Shown piece after piece: positions 13,180 to 20,588 of a DNA stretch of 25,760 nucleotides. Source of the stretch: a virus; the IMG/VR virus record IMGVR_UViG_3300034404_000004, positions 1 to 25,760 of that record; one strand, given 5' to 3'. The position numbers and the translations under genes are program-made. The notes beneath the pieces were generated by a model. It saw only the letters and a list, made by a program, of their open reading frames with translations, had not been told where the DNA came from and did not search any database. Every line of letters begins with the position of its first letter. Within the stretch, counting starts at the first letter, position 1.

Positions 13180-13397
13180 GGTTTCACCTCCCATAATGGG
13201 ACAACCACCGCCAAGATACTGTCCCCGTCCCTTTCGTATTTCTTTACCTCATAAAGCCTTTCTCCAGAAGCATGCCTGACAGAAATGATTTCCCACGCCT
13301 TCACCCAGTGCCATTCATAGAATTGGAGATCTAAGACAAAAAATCTGTTGAACTGTCTTATCTTCAATGCTATATTATTCATATCTACGTGCGTCAT
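13176..13397 (-). CDS. Unknown small early protein
   Basis: This 73-residue protein is rich in aromatic residues (FNRFFVLDLQFYEWHWVKAWE) and ends in a strand-like DSILAVVVPLWEV. No motif is recognised. It is the second or third gene of the early transcript, with GGAGGTGAGCA in front. Its translation-start block is identical over 23 bp to that of the MuB-like gene. Its stop overlaps the start of the 52-residue membrane protein. Confidence 0.6.
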   Translation of the reverse strand: MTHVDMNNIALKIRQFNRFFVLDLQFYEWHWVKAWEIISVRHASGERLYEVKKYERDGDSILAVVVPLWEVKP

Positions 13398-13410
13398 TGC
13401 TCACCTCCTA
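13388..13410 (-). repeat. 23-bp translation-start repeat, copy 2
   Basis: This block is identical to 9488-9510. It covers the ribosome binding site, ATG and first codons. Confidence 0.8.
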
Positions 13411-13865
13411 TGAGAGGGTTTCCTCTCCCTCTCGGCTTTTTCTATGAGCTTCTTTTTCAGTTCGGCTTTCTTGAGTAGGAGTGTGTAAATAGCCTCCTCC
13501 ACTTCCTTCAAATCCTCTTCCAAGCTGTTGTCCTCGTCCACGAGCGCTTCTTCGGCGTCGTTGAGTTCTTTGAGGATTTCCTTAAATGGTACTTCCCTTT
13601 CCGCAGGGTATGGTTCAAGTTTATAACCAAGTCTATATGCCATTTCCTGCAGTGCCTTGAATGCCAACTCCGGCATGTGTTCGTGGATAATGAGTAGCGT
13701 GTCCATTGCATAGGACAGCGGGTCTCGCCTATGGAAGGGATTGTCCTCATCCATAGACCAGGCGTAAATAAGCTTTTCTGACCTCCCCAAACGGGAAGCC
13801 AACGGATACGGGCTTTTCTTCCGGAGGAACTCCCGGAAGACCCAGTTAAAGCTTGAGTGCCTCAT
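13401..13865 (-). CDS. Putative early regulator (CII/CP76-like)
   Basis: This 154-residue protein has an N-terminal part (about residues 15-80) with ASRLGRSEKLIYAWSMDE, a helix-turn-helix-like segment. A long helical, acidic tail (LKELNDAEEALVDEDNSL, then a Lys/Glu coiled coil) could oligomerise. The layout resembles phage CII-type (CP76) regulators. It is the second gene of the early transcript after the Cro-like gene, with AGGAGG 8 nt before the ATG. The assignment rests on the HTH-like pattern and position. Confidence 0.55.
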   Translation of the reverse strand: MRHSSFNWVFREFLRKKSPYPLASRLGRSEKLIYAWSMDEDNPFHRRDPLSYAMDTLLIIHEHMPELAFKALQEMAYRLGYKLEPYPAEREVPFKEILKELNDAEEALVDEDNSLEEDLKEVEEAIYTLLLKKAELKKKLIEKAERERKPSHRR

Positions 13866-13898
13866 GGTTTTACCTCCTTTATGGGATTTTGTTTTTTG

Positions 13899-14162
13899 CT
13901 ACCTTTTTTTGCTGGACGTAGGGTTAGCGGTCTTGTTTTCTACACGCTTAGTTCTTAAATATTCCTCGTAAACTTGCGGGAGGTCAGGAAGATGCAAAAA
14001 CTCTGCAATTTTGCAGACGAGAGGGCGGGAGATTTTCTTACCAGACAGCACACTAAACAAATAGACATGATTAACATTGAGAATGTTCGCCAGCTTGCTA
14101 AGACTTATTCCCTGCCTCTTACCTGCATCTTTTACAATATCCCTTATGAGGTTAGAACCCAT
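13899..14162 (-). CDS. Cro-like repressor, first early gene
   Basis: This 87-residue protein has a classic small HTH: GISLSKLANILNVNHVYLFSVLSG followed by KISRPLVCKIAEFLHLP. It is the first gene transcribed from the early promoter, opposite the CI-type repressor, so a Cro or Ner role fits. The ATG has no Shine-Dalgarno and lies 7 nt after the TATAAT -10, so its mRNA is probably leaderless. Confidence 0.75.
   Translation of the reverse strand: MGSNLIRDIVKDAGKRQGISLSKLANILNVNHVYLFSVLSGKKISRPLVCKIAEFLHLPDLPQVYEEYLRTKRVENKTANPTSSKKR
14003..14016 (+). repeat. CTGCAATTTTGCAG palindrome, exact copy (Cro-like gene)
   Basis: This exact copy lies inside the Cro-like gene, where the coding strand reads Cys-Lys-Ile-Ala. 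That is the third of the three possible frames used by copies of this motif. Confidence 0.8.
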
Positions 14163-14197
14163 AGGAGATATTATACCCCATCTGGGATGTTTGTCAA
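14163..14197 (-). promoter_or_regulatory. Early promoter (near-consensus sigma-70 type)
   Basis: On the minus strand TTGACA (14197-14192) and TATAAT (14175-14170) are 16 bp apart. The ATG of the Cro-like gene starts 7 nt after the -10, so transcription should begin at or next to the start codon. Confidence 0.85.
14174..14189. promoter_or_regulatory. Repressor operator O2 (imperfect palindrome)
   Basis: TACCCCATCTGGGATG fills the early promoter spacer and touches its -10. It matches O1 at 12 of 16 positions. A protein bound here would block early transcription. Confidence 0.7.
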
Positions 14198-14218
14198 GAG
14201 GAAGATGGTGGATATTAT
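14191..14218 (+). promoter_or_regulatory. Repressor-gene promoter, overlapping the early promoter
   Basis: TTGTCA (14191-14196) and TATTAT (14213-14218) are 16 bp apart on the plus strand. The -35 overlaps the -35 of the divergent early promoter almost base for base, so the two promoters compete. The predicted transcript starts about 15 nt before the repressor ATG. Confidence 0.65.
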
Positions 14219-14231
14219 CCCAAGTGGGATA
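14216..14231. promoter_or_regulatory. Repressor operator O1 (perfect palindrome)
   Basis: TATCCCAAGTGGGATA is a perfect inverted repeat (7-2-7). It overlaps the -10 of the repressor promoter, suggesting autoregulation. Its centre is 42 bp (four helical turns) from the centre of O2. Confidence 0.75.
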
Positions 14232-14240
14232 GGTGGAGGG

Positions 14241-14927
14241 ATGGACAAAAAAGCGGTAGGTGAAAGAATACGCTTAATCCGAAAGGCTTTAGGATTAACG
14301 CAGGCGGAGATGGGGGAAAAGATCGGGCGATCATGGAAGACGATCAACAGATGGGAGGCAGGAGAAAGAGATGTCCCCGACACTGCTTTAAAACTCATCT
14401 CCTCAACCTTCGGCGTCTCCTACCAATGGCTAAAAACAGGGCAGGGGGAGATGTGGGAGAGGAGAGAAAAAACACTATTAGAAGAGTTAGAAGCAAAAAC
14501 AAAAGAACTCCTCGAAAAGCTTGTGCGTATTCCAGTTGTAGGGCGTGCGGGGGCAGGATTTCCAGAAAGTCCCGCAGACATTGAAGCGGTGGGCTATGTT
14601 CTTGTTAGTAAGGAAACATTCCAGAAGGGCGGAAAGTTTTCAGTTCAAGTGTATGGCGATAGCATGGAACCTACACTGCACGATGGAGATTTTGTGGTGT
14701 TCAAGGCTTATGTGGGTGATGGGTCAGATATTCCGAGCGGGAAAGTGGTAGTCGTGCGGAATTACTCTGGGGAGTTGATTGTGAAAAGGCTTACAAGAGT
14801 GAATGGTTCCATTGTGCTAGCTTCTGATAATCCGAAGTATCCGCCCATTCTGCCAGAGCAGTTTAAAACTGAAGACTTGCGGATTGTAGGGGTAGCGGTT
14901 AAAATAGTAAGAGAAATTGAAGTGTAG
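14241..14927 (+). CDS. CI/LexA-type phage repressor (XRE HTH plus S24 peptidase domain)
   Basis: This 228-residue protein has an XRE helix-turn-helix at about residues 5-60 (LGLTQAEMGEKIGRSWKTINRW). The C-terminal S24 domain has a cleavage region GRAGAGFP (101-108), catalytic Ser141 in GDSMEPTL and catalytic Lys182 in LIVKRL. It should keep the prophage silent and self-cleave on RecA activation. The frame is open far upstream to 13974, but that stretch is the opposite strand of the Cro-like gene. I choose the ATG at 14241, after GGTGGAGGG and downstream of the predicted promoter. An in-frame ATG at 14205 is less likely because it lies between promoter elements. Confidence 0.85.
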   Translation: MDKKAVGERIRLIRKALGLTQAEMGEKIGRSWKTINRWEAGERDVPDTALKLISSTFGVSYQWLKTGQGEMWERREKTLLEELEAKTKELLEKLVRIPVVGRAGAGFPESPADIEAVGYVLVSKETFQKGGKFSVQVYGDSMEPTLHDGDFVVFKAYVGDGSDIPSGKVVVVRNYSGELIVKRLTRVNGSIVLASDNPKYPPILPEQFKTEDLRIVGVAVKIVREIEV

Positions 14928-14938
14928 GAGGTAGGGAG

Positions 14939-15397
14939 ATGTTTCTGTTTTCGTTGCTTTTACTGCTTTCTGTAGCCTTCGGGGTTGAAATCACAGAAAT
15001 GCTAACCTGCAGAGACAAGAACGGAAACATCATAACAGTAAAAACAAAGGGTGAAGCGGTTTGTCCTGATGGGTACGAGCCTGTGGTTGTGAGAACCTAT
15101 CCTGATGTATTCTCTTCTGTGCCGAAGGAAAAGAGGTCTGAGATTTTGAAGCTTTGCACTCCCCTTTACAATATATACTCCGCATGCTACGACGCTGGCA
15201 GAAGGAACCTTTCTTGCATCGCCGTGCGTAGTTTAACCTTCAGCGCAAGCAGGGAGGAACTTGGTTCTTTCTTTGATAGTGTTTCGTTAAAGATAGCAGA
15301 CCTGTGCGAGGTTGCGTGTCAAGAAGGTAAAAGAGACCCCAACGGCTACAGTAAAATGTCCTATAGCTACTTCTTCAACTACATCTGCAACAGATAG
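14939..15397 (+). CDS. Secreted cysteine-rich protein co-transcribed with the repressor
   Basis: This 152-residue protein has an N-terminal signal peptide (FLFSLLLLLSVAFG) and eight cysteines in the mature part, an even number that suggests disulphides in the periplasm or outside. It starts 11 bp after the repressor stop with TAGGAGG in front and no promoter or terminator between. It should therefore be made in the lysogen together with the repressor. This is the place of lysogenic conversion or superinfection exclusion genes. I do not recognise the family. Confidence 0.7.
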   Translation: MFLFSLLLLLSVAFGVEITEMLTCRDKNGNIITVKTKGEAVCPDGYEPVVVRTYPDVFSSVPKEKRSEILKLCTPLYNIYSACYDAGRRNLSCIAVRSLTFSASREELGSFFDSVSLKIADLCEVACQEGKRDPNGYSKMSYSYFFNYICNR

Positions 15398-15419
15398 TTC
15401 TACCCTCCTACCCCACCCT

Positions 15420-15467
15420 CGCAAAATGCGAAAACAATAAAGCCCTTCCTCTCTATATTCTCAAAGC
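15420..15467 (+). promoter_or_regulatory. Late promoter for tail operon (leaderless)
   Basis: The box CGCAAAATGCGAAAA (15420-15434) is followed 34 nt from its first base by TATATTC (15454-15460), and then by ATG at 15468 with no Shine-Dalgarno. Box and spacing match the other two late operons. Confidence 0.75.
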
Positions 15468-16199
15468 ATGAGTACAACGAAGGTTTATACACTTGGCAGA
15501 GGAATGTTGTTATTTAAGCCCGCAGGAGAGACAGGCTTTGAAGATTTTGGCAATGTCAAAGACTTCAGCCTAACGGTCAAAACAGAGAAGCTTGAACACT
15601 ACAGCACCGCATCGGGTATAAAAGTCAAAGATGCAGAGATAGTAAAATCGCAAGACTTCAATGTTAGCTTTGAGATTGACGAATTGAAGACTGAGACACT
15701 TGAAAAATTCGCCCTCGCAAGCAGAACAGACACAAGCATCACAGCAGGCACTGTAGCGGATGAGGCTATAAACAGCGTCAAGCAAGGCTTTTGGTATAAG
15801 CTTGCGCACGAGAAAATCAAAAGAACTCCAGCACCAGTGGTCACCAACGATGCGGCATCTACTACTTACACAGAAGGCACGGACTACATCCTTGATTACG
15901 AGGCAGGGGCAATATACATAGTCCATAACGGAAACATCGCAGACGGCACAAATCTGAGAATTGACTACTCTTATGATGCAATGACGAAGACAACGCTTCA
16001 ATCAGGGCAGAAATATCAAATCGTGGGAACCCTGTGGTTCAAAGGCGACCCACCTAAAGGACAGGTCTTAGACGTGATCGGAGATGTGTCTTTAACTCCC
16101 TCGGGAGAACTCAAGCTGATAGGCGACGACTGGTTAAGTGTGAAGTTTGAAGGGACCTTTACAACTAAACCTCAGATAATTAGCAGAGGAGTGAGGTAA
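15468..16199 (+). CDS. Major tail tube protein
   Basis: This 243-residue protein starts with a region typical of siphovirus tube proteins (RGMLLFKPAGETGFEDFGNV, then strands with FSLTVKTEKLEHYS). It contains an inserted segment (about residues 95-175) and ends with a beta-rich domain containing GDVSLTPSGELKLIGDDW. It is followed by tail chaperones and the tape measure, as expected for tube genes. The ATG has no ribosome binding site and lies 8 nt after the -10, so the mRNA is predicted to be leaderless. Its stop overlaps the next ATG as TAATG. Confidence 0.8.
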   Translation: MSTTKVYTLGRGMLLFKPAGETGFEDFGNVKDFSLTVKTEKLEHYSTASGIKVKDAEIVKSQDFNVSFEIDELKTETLEKFALASRTDTSITAGTVADEAINSVKQGFWYKLAHEKIKRTPAPVVTNDAASTTYTEGTDYILDYEAGAIYIVHNGNIADGTNLRIDYSYDAMTKTTLQSGQKYQIVGTLWFKGDPPKGQVLDVIGDVSLTPSGELKLIGDDWLSVKFEGTFTTKPQIISRGVR

Positions 16200-16636
16200 T
16201 GGCTTTTGGGTTTTATCTTGATGCAGATCTCACACAACCCGTTAATTTGAATACGCCAGTTAACGTAGTGCTAAACACCGCAGGAGGCGGTGCGTATGTA
16301 GACATACAGCTTTGGTTTGGTTCTCCAGACAGTGCAAAAAAATGCCAAGCTGCCTCCAACCCTGGTGTAGACCAAATCACGATTACGATAAATGACACCA
16401 ACCCAACCATACACCAGCCAGACGGGACGAATGGACCATATTGGGTTCTTGCATTGAATAGGTCAGAACTGGACACTAATCCAACGAACAACAGTATTAA
16501 CATCGGCACAGAAGTTCTTGGAGGTGTAGCAAACGCTTTAAGTTTCTGGCTACGCATATTTGAACCAGAGCAGGCGCCCGCAATTTGGGAAGACTGGATA
16601 CTCACAACAAACGCAATACTGGAGGTTGATGCATGA
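16199..16636 (+). CDS. Putative tail-associated structural protein
   Basis: This 145-residue protein is rich in Asn, Thr, Pro and Gly, with alternating strands (VNVVLNTAGGGAYVDIQLWFG, later VANALSFWLRIFEP). This suggests a beta-sandwich displayed on the virion. It is coupled to the tube gene (TAATG) and to the tail chaperone gene (ATGA). It may be a tail decoration or tube-capping protein. No family is recognised. Confidence 0.6.
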   Translation: MAFGFYLDADLTQPVNLNTPVNVVLNTAGGGAYVDIQLWFGSPDSAKKCQAASNPGVDQITITINDTNPTIHQPDGTNGPYWVLALNRSELDTNPTNNSINIGTEVLGGVANALSFWLRIFEPEQAPAIWEDWILTTNAILEVDA

Positions 16637-16974
16637 AGTATGAGACTGTGAAAACCGTCAGGCTTTCGGATGGTAGGGATGTGCAAGTGAGAAGTTTAAC
16701 ATTCAAGGACTTTATTAGATTTTCTGAACTCATATCCCAAGTCCTGAATGATATCCTACAAGGGCAATTAAAACCGTCCGCATACTTGCAGTCTTCGGTC
16801 CCTTTCATGAGTGCGATGACGGGCTTAGGGCAGAAAGAAATAGAAGACCTCAAACCCTCGGACGCACTGAAAATTTTCAACGCATGCGTAGATGTTCTAA
16901 AGGAGGACACGGATTTTTTTACAGAACTGAAAGCACTGCTTCAGAAGGCGAACGAACTACTCTCGCAGAAATAA
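16633..16974 (+). CDS. Tail assembly chaperone, unshifted form (gpG-like)
   Basis: This 113-residue helical protein begins with a short strand pair (VKTVRLSDGRDVQVRSL) and continues with FKDFIRFSELISQVL and other helices. It lies between the tube and tape-measure genes, the place of lambda G and T. Near residue 95 its codons GAT TTT TTT contain the slip site T TTT TTT (16914-16920). GGAGG precedes the ATG, which overlaps the previous stop. Confidence 0.7.
   Translation: MKYETVKTVRLSDGRDVQVRSLTFKDFIRFSELISQVLNDILQGQLKPSAYLQSSVPFMSAMTGLGQKEIEDLKPSDALKIFNACVDVLKEDTDFFTELKALLQKANELLSQK
16914..16920 (+). other. Slippery heptamer T TTT TTT for -1 frameshifting
   Basis: Seven T's are arranged as T TTT TTT in the chaperone frame, directly before ACA. 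This lets the ribosome move into the overlapping gpT-like frame. Confidence 0.65.
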
Positions 16975-17201
16975 TTGAAGAACTCATCAGTGCAAACCAT
17001 CAAGTCTTTGACTACCCTCTCCCATTCCTCCGTGAGATTATGTCTGCTTACTACAAACGCAAAATGCGGGAGTGGAAGGAATTTGTCTATCTTGTCAAGC
17101 TTGCGGTATGGGGTTCAAAGGAAGATATAGACAGCGTATTTGGAGAAGAAGAAGAAAGCATAGAAGAACTTTTAGAGGAGTTTGGCGATGGCGATAAGTG
17201 A
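16914..17201 (+). CDS. Tail assembly chaperone extension (gpT-like), made by -1 frameshift
   Basis: This frame is open from before the slip site to 17201 and carries a helical segment (LAEIIEELISANHQVF, DYPLPFLREIMSAYYKRK) ending in an acidic tail. It has no good start of its own; the ATG at 16884 gives an unlikely N-terminus and has no fitting position. The simplest reading is a -1 slip on T TTT TTT at 16914-16920, which yields a G-T fusion starting at 16633, as in lambda and many siphoviruses. The end overlaps the tape-measure start by 14 bp. Confidence 0.7.
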   Translation, partial: FFYRTESTASEGERTTLAEIIEELISANHQVFDYPLPFLREIMSAYYKRKMREWKEFVYLVKLAVWGSKEDIDSVFGEEEESIEELLEEFGDGDK

Positions 17202-19851
17202 ACAGCTTGTATTAGAGATCAGGGCAGAAGTCGGACAGCTAAGGGCACAGCTGGATGAACTGAGAAACAGACTACAGGGTATAGACACAAGCTGGACTGA
17301 AAATTTGCAGAAAAACATAGAACAAAGCACTCAGTCTGCTAAACAGCTTGCAAGTCAGTTTGAAAACATAGCATCTACTATACGGACAATAGCATTGTCT
17401 TTACCTTTTCTGGGCTTCATCAAAGAGGGTATTGAATTCAATAAACAGATAGAACAAAGTCGCATTGGCTTTGCGGGTATTCTTACATCTATCGCACAGA
17501 TAAGAAACGAGCAAGGCAGGCTTGTGGAGGGTGCAGAGAAATACGCAAACGCAGTCAAGCTGTCAAATCAACTTCTCAATGAACTACGCATTGCAGGGTT
17601 GCAGACTGTCCTAACCTTCCAAGACCTTGTTGAAATAGCCCAAGGTATAATGGCACCTTTTCTGTCGGCAGGCGGTAATCTGAAAGAGTTCTCTCAGTTT
17701 GTGGTGCTACTCTCTAACGCAGTTGCTGCCATAGGACTACCCATGAACCAAGTAGTGCAGGAGGCAAGAGACCTCTTAATGGGCACAATTGATATGAACT
17801 CTCAACTGGCAAGGTCCCTTGGGATTACCAACGAAATGGTCAATAGATGGAGGGAACAGGGAACACTCTTTCAAGAATTGACTGCAAGATTGCAGGGTTT
17901 TCAGTTTGCGGGTAAAGATGTAGAAGGAAGCTTTACAGGACTACTCGCTAAAGCTAAAGAAGTTTTTCAGGTCTTTGCGGGCATGGCTACTGCTAAAGTC
18001 TTTGAGGCTATAAAGAAAGACTTGGATGAGTTTATAGCGAAGTTTTTAGTAGTCAAAGACGGGAAAATAGAGCTCTCCGTTGAAGGGCAAGAACTCGTAG
18101 AGAAGATTTCAGAAACACTAACAAATCTTTATAACATCATAAGCACTCTCGTGAAAGTAGTAGGCACACTCACAGTAGAATTCGGCGGGTTTATAACAAA
18201 AGCATTAGAGATATACATCGTAATAAAAGCTGTTTCTGCTTTGAAGTCTGCTATTGAAGCCTTAATCGGGAGCATGAGAACTCTCGGCACGGTGGGCGCA
18301 ACTGCAATAACGGGATTAGGCGCTCTGTTCTCACGGCTAAATATCATAGTGGCAACTGCGCTTGTGGGCTGGAACTTGGGCGAGATGCTTCGGGAGTGGC
18401 TGGATGAACAGACTAAAGGAGCATTCACTAAGTGGCTAATCAGAATAGAGACATTCATTATAGATGGAATTAACAGGCTGAGGGCTTTGATTGGTAAAAT
18501 TCCCGGTCTCGGTCGCTTTCTCGGTATCTCGGAGGAGGAACTGCAGGAAAGCTTAAAAATCACTGCAAAGATGCGGGAGATGGCGGAGGAAGATGCAAGG
18601 AGATACAAAGAAGCACAGCAAAAAGCAGCGCAAGAGATAAACCAAGCAGGGCAGATAACCGCACAGGCTATAAGACAAGTCTCTAAACAGCAAGTAGAGG
18701 AGATTTTGAAGTCCCTCAAGGAGCAAGAGCAAACAATTGCAAAATTGCAAGAGATAAAGCAAAAACTGAAAGACAGTCTATCCCTTCAGGATGTTATGAC
18801 TGCATTACAAGATGAAACTAAAGCATTCTCTCAAAAACTTGAACTCTCTTTAGACACTTCAGATGTAGAAGACAGAATAGACACGCTAAAGAGAAAGCTT
18901 AGAGAACTGCAAGACTTGCTAAAAGAAAACTTAGAAGACGAAGCACGCAAGCAAGTGTTAAGAGAAATATTGCAAACTGAACTTGAGATAGCACAAGCTA
19001 CAGTGGAGGGCTATCAGAGGAGAAAACAGGCACTGGAAGAATTTCTCAGGGATGCTTGGGCTAAAGAACAAGACTACGCACGCAAGGTAGTAGAACTCAC
19101 AAGGGAAAGGAACAATCTACTCGCACAGCTTGAGAAAGAAAGGCAAGACCTAATCAGCAAGTTTATTCCAAAAGAACTGCAAGTTCAGCTTGGATTTACA
19201 ACACAACAAGAACCAATCACGCGAGTAGCAAACATCCTAAACCTCGTCCAACAGGCAAGAGATCTCGCAAGTCAAATACAGCAAGCAGTCGCACAAGGCT
19301 TAGCACCGCAACAGATAGAAATTCTCAAGATGCGATATCAAGATTTAGTTCAGCAAATCAGGGACGGTTTAAAACAGCTAACTCCTGAGGAGGTTATACA
19401 AGCCTATCAGTCGCTTACATACTCTTCTAAAGAATCACTCACAAGGCTGTTTACAAACATAACAGGAGATATGCAGAAGGCAAATCAGCTTGTAGAACAA
19501 CTGTATGAAATATACCAAAGGATGCCCACCTCTCTTGCAGCGGCAGAGGGTGTGGACTTTGGTAGGCTGTTTGGTGCTACTTTTGTTGATTCTGTAATGA
19601 AACAGCTACAGCAAATGCAAGCAAGCGTGTCTGATAGCTTCATACAACAAGCACAACAACTTGAGAACTTCTACGCACAGCAGGTAAGCAAGATTTCTCA
19701 GATGATTATACAACTTGAGAATTTGAAGCCTCGCATAGAACTTGACATGTCCGCCGCAGAAGCGCAGATACAAAGTTTGAACGGTAGAAAGATAGTGATA
19801 TATGCAGACATTGTGAATTCTCAAACGGGCGAAGCGTTGAGGGTGAGATAA
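17188..19851 (+). CDS. Tape measure protein
   Basis: This 887-residue protein is the longest in the window and follows the frameshifted chaperones. It has an N-terminal coiled coil and a tape-measure-type domain containing VVQEARDLLMGTIDMNSQLARSL (split here over residues near 190-215). A hydrophobic stretch at about residues 310-405 is followed by long Gln/Glu-rich coiled coils to the end. At roughly 0.15 nm per residue it predicts a tail of about 130 nm. A TTG at 17182 is in frame. I choose the ATG at 17188 because GAGGAG lies 7 nt upstream. Confidence 0.85.
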   Translation: MAISEQLVLEIRAEVGQLRAQLDELRNRLQGIDTSWTENLQKNIEQSTQSAKQLASQFENIASTIRTIALSLPFLGFIKEGIEFNKQIEQSRIGFAGILTSIAQIRNEQGRLVEGAEKYANAVKLSNQLLNELRIAGLQTVLTFQDLVEIAQGIMAPFLSAGGNLKEFSQFVVLLSNAVAAIGLPMNQVVQEARDLLMGTIDMNSQLARSLGITNEMVNRWREQGTLFQELTARLQGFQFAGKDVEGSFTGLLAKAKEVFQVFAGMATAKVFEAIKKDLDEFIAKFLVVKDGKIELSVEGQELVEKISETLTNLYNIISTLVKVVGTLTVEFGGFITKALEIYIVIKAVSALKSAIEALIGSMRTLGTVGATAITGLGALFSRLNIIVATALVGWNLGEMLREWLDEQTKGAFTKWLIRIETFIIDGINRLRALIGKIPGLGRFLGISEEELQESLKITAKMREMAEEDARRYKEAQQKAAQEINQAGQITAQAIRQVSKQQVEEILKSLKEQEQTIAKLQEIKQKLKDSLSLQDVMTALQDETKAFSQKLELSLDTSDVEDRIDTLKRKLRELQDLLKENLEDEARKQVLREILQTELEIAQATVEGYQRRKQALEEFLRDAWAKEQDYARKVVELTRERNNLLAQLEKERQDLISKFIPKELQVQLGFTTQQEPITRVANILNLVQQARDLASQIQQAVAQGLAPQQIEILKMRYQDLVQQIRDGLKQLTPEEVIQAYQSLTYSSKESLTRLFTNITGDMQKANQLVEQLYEIYQRMPTSLAAAEGVDFGRLFGATFVDSVMKQLQQMQASVSDSFIQQAQQLENFYAQQVSKISQMIIQLENLKPRIELDMSAAEAQIQSLNGRKIVIYADIVNSQTGEALRVR
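18737..18750 (+). repeat. Palindrome variant (tape-measure gene)
   Basis: TTGCAAAATTGCAA differs from the dispersed palindrome only in its two outermost bases, and the exchange keeps its symmetry. Confidence 0.5.
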
Positions 19852-19853
19852 AG

Positions 19854-20588
19854 ATGGCGGTGCAAATAGGAACTATAACGCTTAACGACGCTTGGATACG
19901 GAACAAGTGGGGTGGGCGGGTTTCTGCTTCTACTATCAAAAAACAAGCTACAACTCAAAAAATCAATTCACTCATCCTTCCACCGTGCAGCGCTAAAAGC
20001 AAAGAGGAAAGAAGGAGTGTTCTCTATGCAATAGACGGAACAGAATACATATCAAACTGCAATTCTGCAGTAGAAAGTTCGCCACCCACGGGTTCAGTGT
20101 CCGTGTATAGTTCATCTCCGGGCTCCGCACAGGTGGGAGAAAACATCCACATTGTGGTTAATATGGAATGGCTTATCTTCCGTGCAATAGACATATACGG
20201 CAGACTTTATAAACTCACAGAGTCAGACATAATCACAGTGAGAATCACAGACGAATACGATCGCTATGTGATGAAGTATGTATTCTGCAAAGAAGACGGC
20301 ACGGAATATTACAGAGGCTACATCTCTCTCAATGTGCAAATAGAAGAAGAAAGCAAAGACAGTTCAGAAAAGGAAGTCGTCATAAACACTTGCACAAGTT
20401 CGCAAGCGAGGGCGCTCGGGCTCATGCTGGGGACAAAGACTGTTATAGCTGACGAGGATGTGTCTTTCTATGCGCTGATCACTGAGGTCAACCTTGAGTA
20501 TGTAGCAGGCGATATGGTGGATACCGCAACAAGGATAAGGCAAGGCGTGGATATTTACAAGGGAACGGTAAGGTTTGTGGTGCTATGA
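19854..20588 (+). CDS. Putative distal tail protein
   Basis: This 244-residue protein occupies the slot right after the tape measure, where siphoviruses encode the distal tail (Dit) protein. It starts with a strand-rich segment (IGTITLNDAWIRNKWGGRV), has a Ser/Pro-rich middle and a C-terminal beta region. No motif proves the role. The stop overlaps the next start as ATGA, coupling it to the hub-like protein. Confidence 0.55.
   Translation: MAVQIGTITLNDAWIRNKWGGRVSASTIKKQATTQKINSLILPPCSAKSKEERRSVLYAIDGTEYISNCNSAVESSPPTGSVSVYSSSPGSAQVGENIHIVVNMEWLIFRAIDIYGRLYKLTESDIITVRITDEYDRYVMKYVFCKEDGTEYYRGYISLNVQIEEESKDSSEKEVVINTCTSSQARALGLMLGTKTVIADEDVSFYALITEVNLEYVAGDMVDTATRIRQGVDIYKGTVRFVVL
20057..20070 (+). 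repeat. Palindrome variant, one mismatch (distal tail gene)
   Basis: CTGCAATTCTGCAG differs from the dispersed motif at one position. Confidence 0.6.

Noticed and set aside
13189-13201. TCCCATAATGGGA as a third repressor operator
   Set aside because: It shares only the TCCCA/TGGGA arms, has a different spacer and lies in the end of a coding gene away from any promoter. It may be chance.
13974-14240. Long N-terminal extension of the repressor
   Set aside because: This part is the opposite strand of the Cro-like gene and includes both promoters and operators. The HTH domain starts right after the ATG at 14241.
16213-16686. Long minus-strand frame opposite the tail genes
   Set aside because: It lies fully opposite the coupled tail genes, lacks a ribosome site and does not fit the operon.
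17058-17072. A fourth late box (CGCAAAATGCGGGAG) inside the chaperone gene
   Set aside because: The second half of the box does not match, no -10 lies at the 34-nt distance, and no operon starts there.
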